The notes under the pieces are model-generated. The model worked only from the letters and a program-made list of their open reading frames with translations. It made no database searches and was not told the origin of the DNA. From the NCBI GenBank assembly GCA_021822605.1, contig JAKAQL010000023.1, positions 1 to 33,243 on the forward strand: 33,243 nt of DNA, given 5' to 3'. Position numbers and translations under genes: made by a program. Below are positions 9,149-17,482 of this stretch, piece after piece. Position 1 is the stretch's first letter; each line of letters starts with the position of its first letter. Source of the stretch: Actinomycetes bacterium (GTDB taxonomy: Bacteria > Actinomycetota > Acidimicrobiia > Acidimicrobiales > Acidimicrobiaceae).

Positions 9149-11293
9149 GTGACGGTTGGGTCTAGCCAGGAGGTCTTGGACGGTCTGAACGACCGTCAAA
9201 GAGAGGCCGTCTCTGTGTTGGACGGTCCTGTGCTTGTCGTGGCCGGCGCCGGTTCTGGGAAGACACGAGTGCTGACACGTCGCGTAGTGTACCTCCTTGA
9301 ACAGGGGGTTAGCCCCAGCGAGATCCTGGCGATCACCTTTACGAATAAGGCAGCCCGCGAGATGGCTGAGCGGGTCCATGAGCTGGTGAGCGTTGAGGCG
9401 TCCCAGTCGCTGTGGATATCGACCTTCCACTCTGCCTGTAGTCGGATTTTGCGTGTGCATCCAGAAATCGGCCGCCTGCGGTCAGGGTTCACCATCTATG
9501 ATGCAGACGATGCGAGACGTCTCCTCGAACGGACTATTCGCACCTTGGAGCTCGACACCAAACGCTTCCCTGCGCGGGCCGTCATGGCCAAGATCAGTTC
9601 GGCGAAGGCCAACCTCCGTGGTCCGCGAGAGATGGCTTCTGATGCGGTGGGAGCCTATGATCGTCTCGTCGCGACCGTTTATCAGGCCTATGAGGATGCG
9701 CTGATCGCCAACAACGCGGTGGACTTCGATAATCTCGTCAACCTAGTCGTGAGTGGGCTTCGAGAACACACAGGGGTACGTGAGTACTATCAGCGCCGGT
9801 TTCGTTATCTGTTGGTCGATGAGTACCAAGATACCAATCGGGCCCAGAACGAGCTGATCTCGACCCTGGCTGAACCCGAGAAGAATATCTTTGTCGTCGG
9901 CGACTCGGATCAGTCGATCTATGGTTTCCGTGGAGCAGATCTTGGTAACATCATTGGTTTCTCTGAGCGTCTTCCCTCGACCCGCACGATCGCCCTCGAA
10001 CAGAACTATCGATCGACCAACGCTATCCTCGAACTCGCTAACACCCTGATCACGCGCAATGCTCTTCGACATGAGAAGACCCTTTGGTCCGAGCTTGGGC
10101 AGGGCGAGTTGCCCCTCTATTTCGTGGCTCAAGATGATCGCCAAGAGGCGGAGTTTGTGGTATCACAACTCATGGCACTGCTGGCCGAAGGTCACAGCCT
10201 GCGTGACGTGGCAGTGATCTATCGTACGAATGCCCAGAGTAGAGTCCTTGAAGAGGAGCTGTCTAAAGGTGGCATTCCCTACCGAGTGGTAGGCGGAGTG
10301 CGGTTCTATGATCGCCGTGAGATTCGTGATATCCTGGCTTACCTTCGCATCCTGGTCAATCCAGATGACGATGTGGCGCTGTCGCGGATTATCAACACCC
10401 CGCATCGAGGCATCGGATCCGGTACCCAGGAACAGCTTGCAACCTCGGCACGGACGAGGAACGTCTCCATGCTCCATGCTTTGGAGCTTTTCTCGGCAGA
10501 CGAGCTGGGTCTCTCTTCGAGGGCAGCGAAGGCCCTCACGCACTTTGTCGAGCTGGTTGCGTACCTCCGCCAGCAGGTACAAGACGGAGTTCCTGCGCCA
10601 GTCGTGGTTGACGAGGTGATTTCGCGTACCGAGTATGTCGACCTGATTAACGAGGAGGATCCACTCACGGCCGAAGGACGGCTCGAGAACCTAGCGGAAC
10701 TACGCCGGGTAGCAGCGGAAGCTGACTCTTTGGAGGCTTTCCTTGAGCAGACCGCACTCTTTAGCGCCATCGATGCGGATCTCGATCAGTCGAGTATGAC
10801 CCTGATGACCGTGCATATGGCCAAGGGTCTTGAGTTCCCGATCGTCTTCGTCGTCGGTCTTGAGGAGGGAATTTTCCCACATCTGCGCTCCCTAACCTCT
10901 GCAGATCAGATTGAGGAGGAACGACGTCTGCTCTATGTCGCGGTCACCCGGGCCAAAGAGCGTCTCATGATCTCCTCGGCACGTCGAAGGAGCTTCCAGG
11001 GGAACGTCATCTATAACCCAGAGAGTCGCTTTATCAGCGAACTGCCCGATGGGGTGTATCGACGGTTGGAGTCGCTTGAGTATTCGCCAGTGCCGACCCC
11101 GGAGCATCGACAGCCGCGACGCCAAGAACCGGCTCCTTATCGGGTGGGGGATAGAGTTTTCCATGTGCGCTACGGCGAGGGAGAGGTGCGAGCGATCCGC
11201 GAACGATCTGTCGATCGTGAGGTGGTTGTGTACTTCGATGCTGCTGGTGAACGCGTCTTTTTTGGATCAATGGCCAAGCTGAAGTTGGTCTAG
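9149..11293 (+). CDS. pcrA: ATP-dependent DNA helicase PcrA/UvrD
   Basis: Superfamily 1A 3'-5' helicase of DNA repair and replication-restart. The motifs appear in order: Q-motif LNDRQREAV (13-21), Walker A GAGSGKT (33-39), Walker B in DEYQDT, motif III VGDSDQSIYGFRGAD, motif IV with EQNYRST, motif V VHMAKGLEFPIVFVVGLEEG, and motif VI EEERRLLYVAVTRAKE. The C-terminal 60 residues (YRVGDRVFHVRYGEGEVRAI) form the Tudor-like domain that distinguishes PcrA/UvrD and binds RNA polymerase in studied homologues. The GTG start lies three bases after the guaA stop, so it is probably expressed with the purine genes. The 714-residue length is normal. A weak hairpin (11299-11318) follows the stop. Confidence 0.95.
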   Translation: MTVGSSQEVLDGLNDRQREAVSVLDGPVLVVAGAGSGKTRVLTRRVVYLLEQGVSPSEILAITFTNKAAREMAERVHELVSVEASQSLWISTFHSACSRILRVHPEIGRLRSGFTIYDADDARRLLERTIRTLELDTKRFPARAVMAKISSAKANLRGPREMASDAVGAYDRLVATVYQAYEDALIANNAVDFDNLVNLVVSGLREHTGVREYYQRRFRYLLVDEYQDTNRAQNELISTLAEPEKNIFVVGDSDQSIYGFRGADLGNIIGFSERLPSTRTIALEQNYRSTNAILELANTLITRNALRHEKTLWSELGQGELPLYFVAQDDRQEAEFVVSQLMALLAEGHSLRDVAVIYRTNAQSRVLEEELSKGGIPYRVVGGVRFYDRREIRDILAYLRILVNPDDDVALSRIINTPHRGIGSGTQEQLATSARTRNVSMLHALELFSADELGLSSRAAKALTHFVELVAYLRQQVQDGVPAPVVVDEVISRTEYVDLINEEDPLTAEGRLENLAELRRVAAEADSLEAFLEQTALFSAIDADLDQSSMTLMTVHMAKGLEFPIVFVVGLEEGIFPHLRSLTSADQIEEERRLLYVAVTRAKERLMISSARRRSFQGNVIYNPESRFISELPDGVYRRLESLEYSPVPTPEHRQPRRQEPAPYRVGDRVFHVRYGEGEVRAIRERSVDREVVVYFDAAGERVFFGSMAKLKLV

Positions 11294-11298
11294 GGTCA

Positions 11299-11318
11299 AC
11301 CCCTGTCGTTTGAGGGGT
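11299..11318 (+). terminator. Weak hairpin after pcrA
   Basis: ACCCCT and AGGGGT form a 6-bp stem around an eight-base loop six bases after the pcrA stop. No T-run follows, so termination here would be weak or Rho-dependent. Confidence 0.3.
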
Positions 11319-11371
11319 ACATCCCTGGCGAGAACGTAACTACCTCACAGAACTGGTTACGACGTGTTCGG

Positions 11372-11479
11372 CTGAAGCGGCGGTGATCCCGTTCGGTGGA
11401 CGGTGCCGTCGGCGTACCCGTTCGGTTGTGGACTCCCTGTGTTCCCACCCACTTGACGCTAACCTCGTAGCCGCTTCAG
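11372..11479 (+). ncRNA. Candidate structured RNA element (leader)
   Basis: CTGAAGCGGC at 11372-11381 is exactly complementary to GCCGCTTCAG at 11470-11479. This closing stem would enclose a domain with internal hairpin GACGG-TG-CCGTC and a repeated CCGTTCGG sequence. The end of the element is about 190 bases before the glycosyltransferase start. The pairing is seen; RNA function is inference, and no known family was recognised. Confidence 0.35.
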
Positions 11480-11669
11480 TATTGCCAACTGCCGTCCGAT
11501 AGATAGGTTACAGAGGATGGAGGCGAGCGGTCGATTTCGCCTGGTAATAGAGCCTACGTGCGGAGCTGTCTTTTCAATTGAGAGATGACGAGAAGACGCT
11601 TCGTTTGGGTGAGGTGTCGCCGCGAACCATGATCTGGTCTCATGCGGCCGGATGCAGGAGCAGAAAACA

Positions 11670-13700
11670 ATGAGTGCAGGACGTACTTACCGCGTACTTG
11701 GGAGATTGTGCGGCGTTGATGTGAGCAACAACATTGCCCGAATCTCAACCGTCGCCGAGAGGGTCAACGAGTATCGAATTCGTAGCTTTCGGCGGCATCC
11801 GGGTGCAGTCAGCGCACTTGGAGTTTTGGCGGTCATATCGTCACTGTTGTGGGTCTACTGGATTGTCACACACCTGCTGCGTGGGACCAACATCATCTTG
11901 GCACTGGGTCTGGTGATTGTGCAGGTGTACGCAATCATCTCGCTCGTTCTCTCGTTGATCTATCGACTAGCGGCGAAAAAGCGTCGAGAGCCTGTCCTGC
12001 ACCCACCCGCGCACTGGCCCACCATCGATGTCTTTATCACCACTTATGACGAGGAGCCGGAGCTGCTATTCCCGACCATTGTCAGTGCAAAGGAGTTGCT
12101 AGGGGAGCACAAGGTTTGGGTGCTCGATGATGGTAAACGTCAGAGTGTCTGTGACCTGGCACAATCGTTGGGGGTGGGATACCTGACGCGTCCCGACAAC
12201 ACGCATGCCAAGGCTGGTAATATCAATCACGCATTACAGGTCACAGATGGGGAGCTCATCCTGACGCTCGATGCTGATCATGTAGTGTTGCCGGCGATGC
12301 TCACCGACCTCGTGGGACTCTTTGACGATGACACCGTTGCGCTCGTGCAGACCCCACATGAGTTTGCCAACACCGACTCTGTGCAGCACTACTCACGCTT
12401 TCGTCATGAGCAGTCTCTCTTCTTTCGGGTGCTTATGGAGAGCAAGGATGAGATGCATGCCACATTCTGGTGCGGTTCTGCGGCGATTTTGCGCAGGTCA
12501 GCGCTTGACGACATCGGAGGTGTCGCCGTTGAGACAGTGGCGGAGGACTACCATACCTCGATCAAGCTGATCAAGAAGGGCTGGACAACTCGTTATGTAA
12601 ACACCACGTACGTCTTGGGAATGGCGCCCGGTGACCTCAACTCCTATCTGATTCAACGAGATCGATGGGCGAGGGGGAACCTATCTGTTCTTCGCTCTGC
12701 CGACAATCCACTGATCGCGAGAGGGTTGTCTCTCAAGCAGCGAATTGCCTTCTCAGAGAGTCTCTTCGCCTATGGTTCCGGCGTGATGCGTTTGCTCATG
12801 CTGTTGGTACTGGTGCTGACCCTTACGACCGGTCAGATTCCGATCTCGGCGACACTTGCTGACCTTTTGTTGCTGTGGTTGCCGGCATTCTTTCTTAACG
12901 AGTTCGTCTTCTCCCTACTTGCTCAAGGCTATTCACTCAATCCTGAGTTCCTACATTTTGAAACCCTGACGATGGAGATCTTCACAAAAGCCTGGAAGGC
13001 TGCGATCCTTCGCAAGACCAACCGGTCCTTTAAGGTTACTCCAAAGACGGCTAATGATGCAGGCGGTATCTCGGCTCTGTATCAACTCAAGTGGGTCGTT
13101 GCCATCACGTTCTTGCTCATCCTTGGGGTGCTGGGACAGATCACCGGTCTCGTTCCTCGGCTACCAGGCCTAGCCGATTGGTTGGTGCCCTTGCTGGCGC
13201 TCATCGAGATTCGCCGCATGCTGCGTACGATGTTGTTGGTGAGCGGGCGTAGACAGCAACGCTTTCGTTACCGTGTTGATTGTTCAGTGCCTTGTCAACT
13301 CGTGATCGCTGAACCCCAGATCACTAAGGTCAGTGGAACGATGGTGAATGTGAGTTTGATGGGTGCTGGCATCGTAACGAGTACTGACCTGCCGCCGGCG
13401 GAGCGAGGTGCACGGGTGGAGCTGCTCATGGGCTTTGCCGGTGACCCAGTGCGCTGTGCGGGCGAAGTGCGCTCGGTGGAGGCCAGGCAAGTGGGGATCC
13501 TGTTCAGTGGTCTCTCCGCCAGTGTTCGGTACAAGATCGTCCAGCACACCTACGCTAATGAGTTTCGCTCGATGTTGATCGATACCTCTCAGGGTGGGGT
13601 TGGGAGGGTGATGTTCCCTGAACTCGATAGTGAACAGCCCGAACTGTACCTCTTGCCGCCCCAATCGAATCCAGTTAACTCTCAGGACGTTGCTGGCTAG
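11670..13700 (+). CDS. Membrane glycosyltransferase family 2 with C-terminal PilZ domain (BcsA-like)
   Basis: Predicted processive polysaccharide synthase of the inner membrane, related to cellulose synthase BcsA. Two TM segments (about 46-70 and 75-100) precede the GT-A domain. Catalytic motifs are the D-D pair D153/D154 in LDDGKR, DAD at 201-203, the AED acceptor-side acid at 291-293 and QRDRW at 329-333. Further membrane segments lie at about 370-420 and 475-515. The PilZ domain has the RxxxR motif (RFRYR, 531-535) and NxSxxG (NVSLMG, 560-565), so allosteric control by c-di-GMP is expected. The ATG at 11670 has AGGAG nine bases upstream and is preferred over the ATG at 11652. No bcsB or other bcs partner is nearby, so the polymer is not known. 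Confidence 0.88.
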   Translation: MSAGRTYRVLGRLCGVDVSNNIARISTVAERVNEYRIRSFRRHPGAVSALGVLAVISSLLWVYWIVTHLLRGTNIILALGLVIVQVYAIISLVLSLIYRLAAKKRREPVLHPPAHWPTIDVFITTYDEEPELLFPTIVSAKELLGEHKVWVLDDGKRQSVCDLAQSLGVGYLTRPDNTHAKAGNINHALQVTDGELILTLDADHVVLPAMLTDLVGLFDDDTVALVQTPHEFANTDSVQHYSRFRHEQSLFFRVLMESKDEMHATFWCGSAAILRRSALDDIGGVAVETVAEDYHTSIKLIKKGWTTRYVNTTYVLGMAPGDLNSYLIQRDRWARGNLSVLRSADNPLIARGLSLKQRIAFSESLFAYGSGVMRLLMLLVLVLTLTTGQIPISATLADLLLLWLPAFFLNEFVFSLLAQGYSLNPEFLHFETLTMEIFTKAWKAAILRKTNRSFKVTPKTANDAGGISALYQLKWVVAITFLLILGVLGQITGLVPRLPGLADWLVPLLALIEIRRMLRTMLLVSGRRQQRFRYRVDCSVPCQLVIAEPQITKVSGTMVNVSLMGAGIVTSTDLPPAERGARVELLMGFAGDPVRCAGEVRSVEARQVGILFSGLSASVRYKIVQHTYANEFRSMLIDTSQGGVGRVMFPELDSEQPELYLLPPQSNPVNSQDVAG

Positions 13701-13762
13701 TCGATCGTTACCATCAGAGCCTTACGGCAGGTGGACTTGTCGTCAACACGTCATGAAAGGCA

Positions 13763-13827
13763 CCTGGCACCGCGTTCACCTCGTCGATGAGAGGGCTCCT
13801 GCCCAGATGGAAAGCTGGGTGCCAAGG
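13763..13827 (+). other. Possible folded leader upstream of the TDT transporter
   Basis: CCTGGCACC (13763-13771) can pair with GGTGCC-A-AGG (13818-13827, one bulged A). Inside it, CCTC-N8-GAGG (13779-13794) and CCAG-N8-CTGG (13803-13818) can form two hairpins, which compete by one base with the outer stem. No known riboswitch class fits, although GGTGCCAA recalls part of the SAM-I motif. This is a weak structural observation only. Confidence 0.25.
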
Positions 13828-13901
13828 GAATTGTCTTGGTCGGCATCGTCTATCGCGAACGGGTCTTTCGGCCCTAGCCAATCGTTTATCGTCGAACTAC
13901 G

Positions 13902-15065
13902 ATGATAGCTATGGAAAGCGTCGAATTCAGTGCTACTTTGCAATCGACAGAGGGATTGCCCGAGAAAAATTCGCGATGGCTTGCACGTTTGAGTCCAGGG
14001 TGGTTCGGAGCCGTCATGGGCACCGGCATTATCGCCGTGATCGCGGCAGCGGATCCCGGTCATTTTGCAAGCCTGAGTGCCAGCATGCGCGATACTGCCT
14101 ACGGCGTTGCGGCGCTCGCAGCCCTCCTGGCAGTTCTATTGATCGTACCCTATGTACTTCGATGGATCATCTATCCAGGACGGTCATGGTCGAGCCTCCA
14201 GGACCCCCAGACTGGACCACTCCATGGGACAGTGCCTGGCGGAATCCTCGTTCTTTCGGTCGTCGCAGCTACGGTCGGCCCCAGAATACTGTCGTCGAGT
14301 GTGACGGCGAGTTTGATCGAGGTGCTCGATGGCATCGGCATTCCGCTTGCTCTTCTGATCAGCGTCCTCTTTGCCTATCTTCTGTTCACACTCGACCATC
14401 ACGACCGTGAGGAGGTGAACGGAGGTTGGTTCATCCCTCCTGTTGTCACCATTATCGTGCCCGTGGTGCTCGTCCCACTTATGCGGCTTGTCAGTAGCTC
14501 AGCGGCTCGACTTCTTCTCTTCGCGGGTTACGCCTTCTTTGGCGTGGGGCTGATTCTGTTTGTCCTTGTTCTCGCAATGCTGCACGATCGAATGATCACA
14601 CTGCCACTTCCAGCTGCGGCGATGGCACCGTCTCTTTGGATTGTGCTGGGACCGGCAGGTGTCGGAGCGGCTGCGCTGTTGGATTTAGCACAAGTTGCAC
14701 CATTGGTGCTCGGCCCCTCCGCTCGCGCGATCGGCCCCCTTTCGGTGCTGGGGGCCACGCTCCTCTGGGGGTTCGGCGCCTGGTCACTTGTGGTGGCGCT
14801 GGCGTTACTCGGTCGGTATCTTCGCCAAGGAGGTATCCCCTATGGTGTAGGGTGGTGGGGTTTCACTTTTCCAGTTGGAGCATTGACTGTCGCCACCGTC
14901 TCGCTTGCAAAGACCTGGTCATTGCCGATCATCGGCGATGTGGCATTCGCCATGTTCATACTGTTGGCGGTGCTGTGGTTGGGGGTGAGTGCTTCAACGC
15001 TTGGCTCATTGCTTGGGCGTAAGAAGCTTTCCACCTCGCCCGCCGCGCCCGCAACAATGCAGTGA
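13902..15065 (+). CDS. TDT/SLAC1-TehA family membrane transporter
   Basis: Integral membrane protein of 387 residues with about ten predicted TM helices, matching the tellurite-resistance/dicarboxylate transporter (TehA-SLAC1) fold. The diagnostic start is RLSPGWFGAVMGTGIIAVIA, seen at the first helix in this family (usual form PxWFAxxMGTGI). Homologues conduct small anions such as nitrate, chloride, sulfite or C4-dicarboxylates; the substrate here cannot be told. Two in-frame ATGs (13902 and 13911) lack an SD. It follows the PilZ glycosyltransferase by 200 bases in the same direction, but no functional link is evident. The C-terminal tail is short and rich in Ser, Pro and Ala. Confidence 0.88.
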   Translation: MIAMESVEFSATLQSTEGLPEKNSRWLARLSPGWFGAVMGTGIIAVIAAADPGHFASLSASMRDTAYGVAALAALLAVLLIVPYVLRWIIYPGRSWSSLQDPQTGPLHGTVPGGILVLSVVAATVGPRILSSSVTASLIEVLDGIGIPLALLISVLFAYLLFTLDHHDREEVNGGWFIPPVVTIIVPVVLVPLMRLVSSSAARLLLFAGYAFFGVGLILFVLVLAMLHDRMITLPLPAAAMAPSLWIVLGPAGVGAAALLDLAQVAPLVLGPSARAIGPLSVLGATLLWGFGAWSLVVALALLGRYLRQGGIPYGVGWWGFTFPVGALTVATVSLAKTWSLPIIGDVAFAMFILLAVLWLGVSASTLGSLLGRKKLSTSPAAPATMQ

Positions 15066-15726
15066 TCAACCGATGAGTGCTTCTATGCCGCCAAAACGGC
15101 CATGCGGTGAATCGAGCACTCGCTAGGCTAGGACCTCTTTGCCGATTCATGTTTCCGGCGTTCGGGCGTTGTCATCGTTGACATCGAGCGTCGTGTCTTG
15201 AGCCCGTCAGCATGATTGAGAAGGCCGTTGGTGCCTGGCGTGCCATTGTTCATCGAAGACCCATCTTCGCGAGCTCCTGGGCAACTCGTTGCTCGGGGGC
15301 TCGTTTGCCGTAGCGTGCCTACCGGTCCAGGTAGGTGTCCATCCAGGGTCTCTCATTGTCGAAGTGCAACAGCCCCGTGTCGAAAAACACGTTCCACGTG
15401 ATGTGCATGATCTTTCGTGTAGCGATCAGCCTATCCATCGGTGGCAAGAGGCGCGGGCGTCGTCATGGTTGGATCTCTCGTATTCCTAGTGGAATGCCGA
15501 GACCGGCAGTGTCAACCGAGCGACTATCGTCTCCAATTACAAGGGCAGGAGTAGGATTTGTGTCTACCCGATGGTGGCGGGTACTGAGTGTTCTGTCCAC
15601 GATCGTCGATGACTGTGACCCATGGAAGGTGCCTGCTGGAGGTTGGCAACGGCGACCGCCGGTCAAGCCATCCCGTGATGGTTCACCCGCTTGCTGTACC
15701 TTTGGAGCACAGAGGCGGTTCCGTCT
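15066..15726. other. Gene-poor gap with decayed sequence
   Basis: About 660 bases with no intact gene. A 7-bp inverted repeat GAGTGCT/AGCACTC with a 33-base loop (15075-15121) follows the TDT stop without a T-run. The middle holds the leftward transposase-like remnant listed separately. The remainder to 15726 shows open frames on both strands but none with convincing protein character. Confidence 0.5.
15250..15462 (-). pseudogene. Decayed transposase-like fragment
   Basis: Read leftward, this stretch gives 47 codons with protein-like composition (including LIATRKIMHITWNVFFDTGL), an in-frame TAG at 15319-15321, and then 22 further codons (ARYGKRAPEQRVAQELAKMG) to a TGA. A TGA also lies just upstream. 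The Arg/Lys-rich helix followed by a Trp/Phe-rich segment near a C-terminus recalls insertion-sequence transposases such as the IS110 group, but I cannot confirm the family. It may be the only trace of an old insertion in this 660-base gap. It could also be chance reading in non-coding DNA. Confidence 0.3.
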
Positions 15727-17103
15727 CTATTTCGTGGAGTCTGGCGCAACGGGTATGTGTTGATTCCTGCGCCGGCCGAGGACTACGCCCCCGATAACAA
15801 GCACGAAGACTACCACGATGACAATCACGCTGAGTGCTAAACCAGAAGAGCTGTGCGCGAGGCCGCGCATAGCAATCGAGACGATCATCGCTCCTTTGGT
15901 GTCCAGACCCAAACCAGCTAGGCATTTGGCCTGCGATGGGCAGGAGAGCGCAGCGATAGCACCCGATGGGTGGTTGATCAGCCCTAGCCCCGGAGGAAGA
16001 GTAACTCGGCTCCAGCTGGCACCACCGTTGGAGGAGCTGAGCAGTACAGCGGGGCCGGCACCAACTCCTGCAGCAAGACACTCACCTTGCGTGCATGCGA
16101 GCTTATACAGGACAACATGGTGGCTGATCAACCCCAGCCCCTTGGGAGGAGTAACCCGGCTCCAGCTCGCACCACTGTTGGAGGAACGAAGAATGAGAAG
16201 CCTAGGTTTGGCGCTATCGTAGCCCACCGCTAGGCACTGGTTAGTCGTTGGGCAGGCGATGCTCGCGAGATCACCCGTTGCGTGACCAACCGGCCCCTTG
16301 GGAGGAGTAACTCGGCTCCAGCTGGCACCACCGTTGGAGGAACGAAGAAGGACGGCACCCGTGGTGCCTTCGCCCACCGCTAGGCACTGGTTAGTCGTTG
16401 GGCAGGCGATGCTCGCGAGATCACCCGTTGCGTGACCAACCAGCCCCGTGGGAAGAGTAGCCTGGCTCCAGCTCGCACCACCGTTGGAGGAACGAAGAAT
16501 GACGGCACCCCTTGTGCCTTCGCCCGCGACCAGGCAGTCTACCTTCGTTGGGCAGGTGGTTTCCCATACGTCGTTCAGGTTGTGACCAACCAGCCCCCGA
16601 GGAAGAGTAACTCGGCTCCAGCTCGCACCACCGTTGGAGGAACGAAGAATGACGGCACCCCTTGTGCCTTCGCCCGCGGCTAGGCAGTCGACCTTCGTGG
16701 GGCACGAGATGGTGGAGACGTCGTCCAGTTTGTGACCAACCAGCCCCAGCCCTAGGGGAAGAGTAACTCGGCTCCAGCTCGCACCACCGTTGGAGGAACG
16801 AAGAATGACGGCACCCCTTGTACCATCGCCCGCGGCTAGACAGTCGACCTTCGTTGGGCACGAGATGGTGGAGATGCCGCTCAGCGTCCCGACTAACCCT
16901 AACCCAGAGGGTAGCGATAGTCGATGGATGGGCGAGGCAGTGTTGGCAAAAGCTGGTATTGGCAGCAGGGTCAGCGACATACCAGTCGTGATGAGGATGA
17001 TGAGTGCTGCAGCGGATAACAGTGGCAAACGTCGATAACGCCAGGGATGTGGCTTGTCACATGCGGTATCTTTTTGACGAGACCAGGTGATGTGTGTGAC
17101 CAA
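15727..17103 (-). CDS. Membrane-anchored Ycf48/BNR-like repeat protein
   Basis: A 458-residue predicted cell-surface protein. The TTG at 17103 has AGGAG five bases upstream and lies about 110 bases after a good promoter; a longer frame would start inside that promoter. Residues about 26-54 form a signal or anchor segment ending AFA-NT. Residues 64-410 are seven repeats of about 50 residues, each with a CPTxxxCLAxGxG strand, a hydrophobic LLRSS strand and an SSNGGASWSRVT turn. The NGGASW turn is the Asp-box-like BNR/Ycf48 motif, so a seven-bladed beta-propeller is likely. Each repeat has two nearby cysteines. A C-terminal TM helix (about 421-443) and an RRR stop-transfer follow. Ligand and role are unknown. 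Confidence 0.8.
   Translation of the reverse strand: MVTHITWSRQKDTACDKPHPWRYRRLPLLSAAALIILITTGMSLTLLPIPAFANTASPIHRLSLPSGLGLVGTLSGISTISCPTKVDCLAAGDGTRGAVILRSSNGGASWSRVTLPLGLGLVGHKLDDVSTISCPTKVDCLAAGEGTRGAVILRSSNGGASWSRVTLPRGLVGHNLNDVWETTCPTKVDCLVAGEGTRGAVILRSSNGGASWSQATLPTGLVGHATGDLASIACPTTNQCLAVGEGTTGAVLLRSSNGGASWSRVTPPKGPVGHATGDLASIACPTTNQCLAVGYDSAKPRLLILRSSNSGASWSRVTPPKGLGLISHHVVLYKLACTQGECLAAGVGAGPAVLLSSSNGGASWSRVTLPPGLGLINHPSGAIAALSCPSQAKCLAGLGLDTKGAMIVSIAMRGLAHSSSGLALSVIVIVVVFVLVIGGVVLGRRRNQHIPVAPDSTK
15874..16914 (-). repeat. Seven tandem coding repeats, about 150 bp each
   Basis: These are the DNA counterparts of the propeller units. Two adjacent units are nearly identical at exactly 150-bp spacing: the stretch from 16223 to about 16290 recurs at 16373 to about 16440. 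The segment coding for SSNGGASW is shared by nearly all units. This points to recent duplication within the gene. Confidence 0.85.
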
Positions 17104-17482
17104 ACTCTCTCCTCTCCAGGTCCCGAGCCTCCAATCAGTCTGCTTAAGGATCGTCGATCGCCTTCGTTCCCCATGATCGCCTTCGAACGACTGAGTAGCA
17201 GCACTGCACCTTGGCGGCAATTGTAACGCACTTTGTTCTAGACGTCAATTCGATCAACAGTTGAAGCCTTCTGGTTACCGGAAGCAATGTCACAACATGG
17301 CATCTGATCGTATGCGCGATTACGTGGCCGGAGTATCCAATCAGCTGGACGGATGTAGTGGACCAGAAGGGTGGCGACTCTCTGGTGATGAGTGTGAGGA
17401 TTCTGGAGATGACTGTGACATCGTTAGGCCACAATATTCTCGGGCCAGTGGTCTCCTCCTGCGATGGACCGAGCGGTCTTGC
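17104..17482. other. Non-coding gap containing the repeat-protein promoter
   Basis: About 380 bases between the leftward DUF885 gene and the leftward repeat-protein gene. The repeat-protein promoter lies at 17220-17248 and a leader of about 110 bases precedes its start codon. No intrinsic terminator for the DUF885 gene is evident and no other gene is supported. Confidence 0.5.
17220..17248 (-). promoter_or_regulatory. Sigma-70 type promoter of the repeat-protein gene
   Basis: Read leftward, TTGACG (17248-17243) and TACAAT (17225-17220) are separated by exactly 17 bases, five of six matches to consensus in each box. Transcription should start near 17213, giving a leader of about 110 bases before the TTG start codon at 17103. 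This is the best promoter in the window. Confidence 0.75.

Larger units (their letters stand above)
11294..11669 (+). other. Long leader region of the PilZ glycosyltransferase gene
   Basis: About 375 bases without a credible gene. Beyond the weak hairpin after pcrA, it holds a 10-bp perfect inverted repeat (11372-11381 with 11470-11479) enclosing about 88 bases with two copies of CCCGTTCGGT (at 11388 and 11417) and the hairpin GACGG-TG-CCGTC. No known c-di-GMP riboswitch consensus (for example GGGCAAACC) was seen. Confidence 0.5.

Noticed and set aside
13763-13827. SAM-I-like riboswitch because of GGTGCCAA
   Set aside because: Only this fragment agrees; the GATGAA...GGCAACC core and the four-way arrangement are missing.
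15075-15121. GAGTGCT...AGCACTC inverted repeat resembling the CIRCE heat-shock operator
   Set aside because: The arms are in the opposite order to CIRCE (which is TTAGCACTC-N9-GAGTGCTAA), the spacing is 33 bases, and it follows a transporter gene rather than preceding chaperone genes.
15335-15763. Rightward 142-codon open frame in the gene-poor gap
   Set aside because: Composition is Arg/Ser/Pro-rich as in shadow frames, it lacks an SD, and its end overlaps the repeat-protein gene on the other strand.
16421-16861. Repetitive reading frame of 146 codons on the minus strand inside the repeat protein
   Set aside because: It is the alternate frame of the 150-bp coding repeats; its own apparent repeats follow from the DNA repetition.
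15874-16914. Repeats considered as a CRISPR array
   Set aside because: Unit length is 150 bp, units are coding throughout with a continuous frame, and there are no unique spacers between short identical repeats.
17144-17434. Leftward 96-codon open frame in the gap before the repeat-protein gene
   Set aside because: It runs through the strong promoter at 17220-17248, lacks a ribosome site and has no protein-like pattern.
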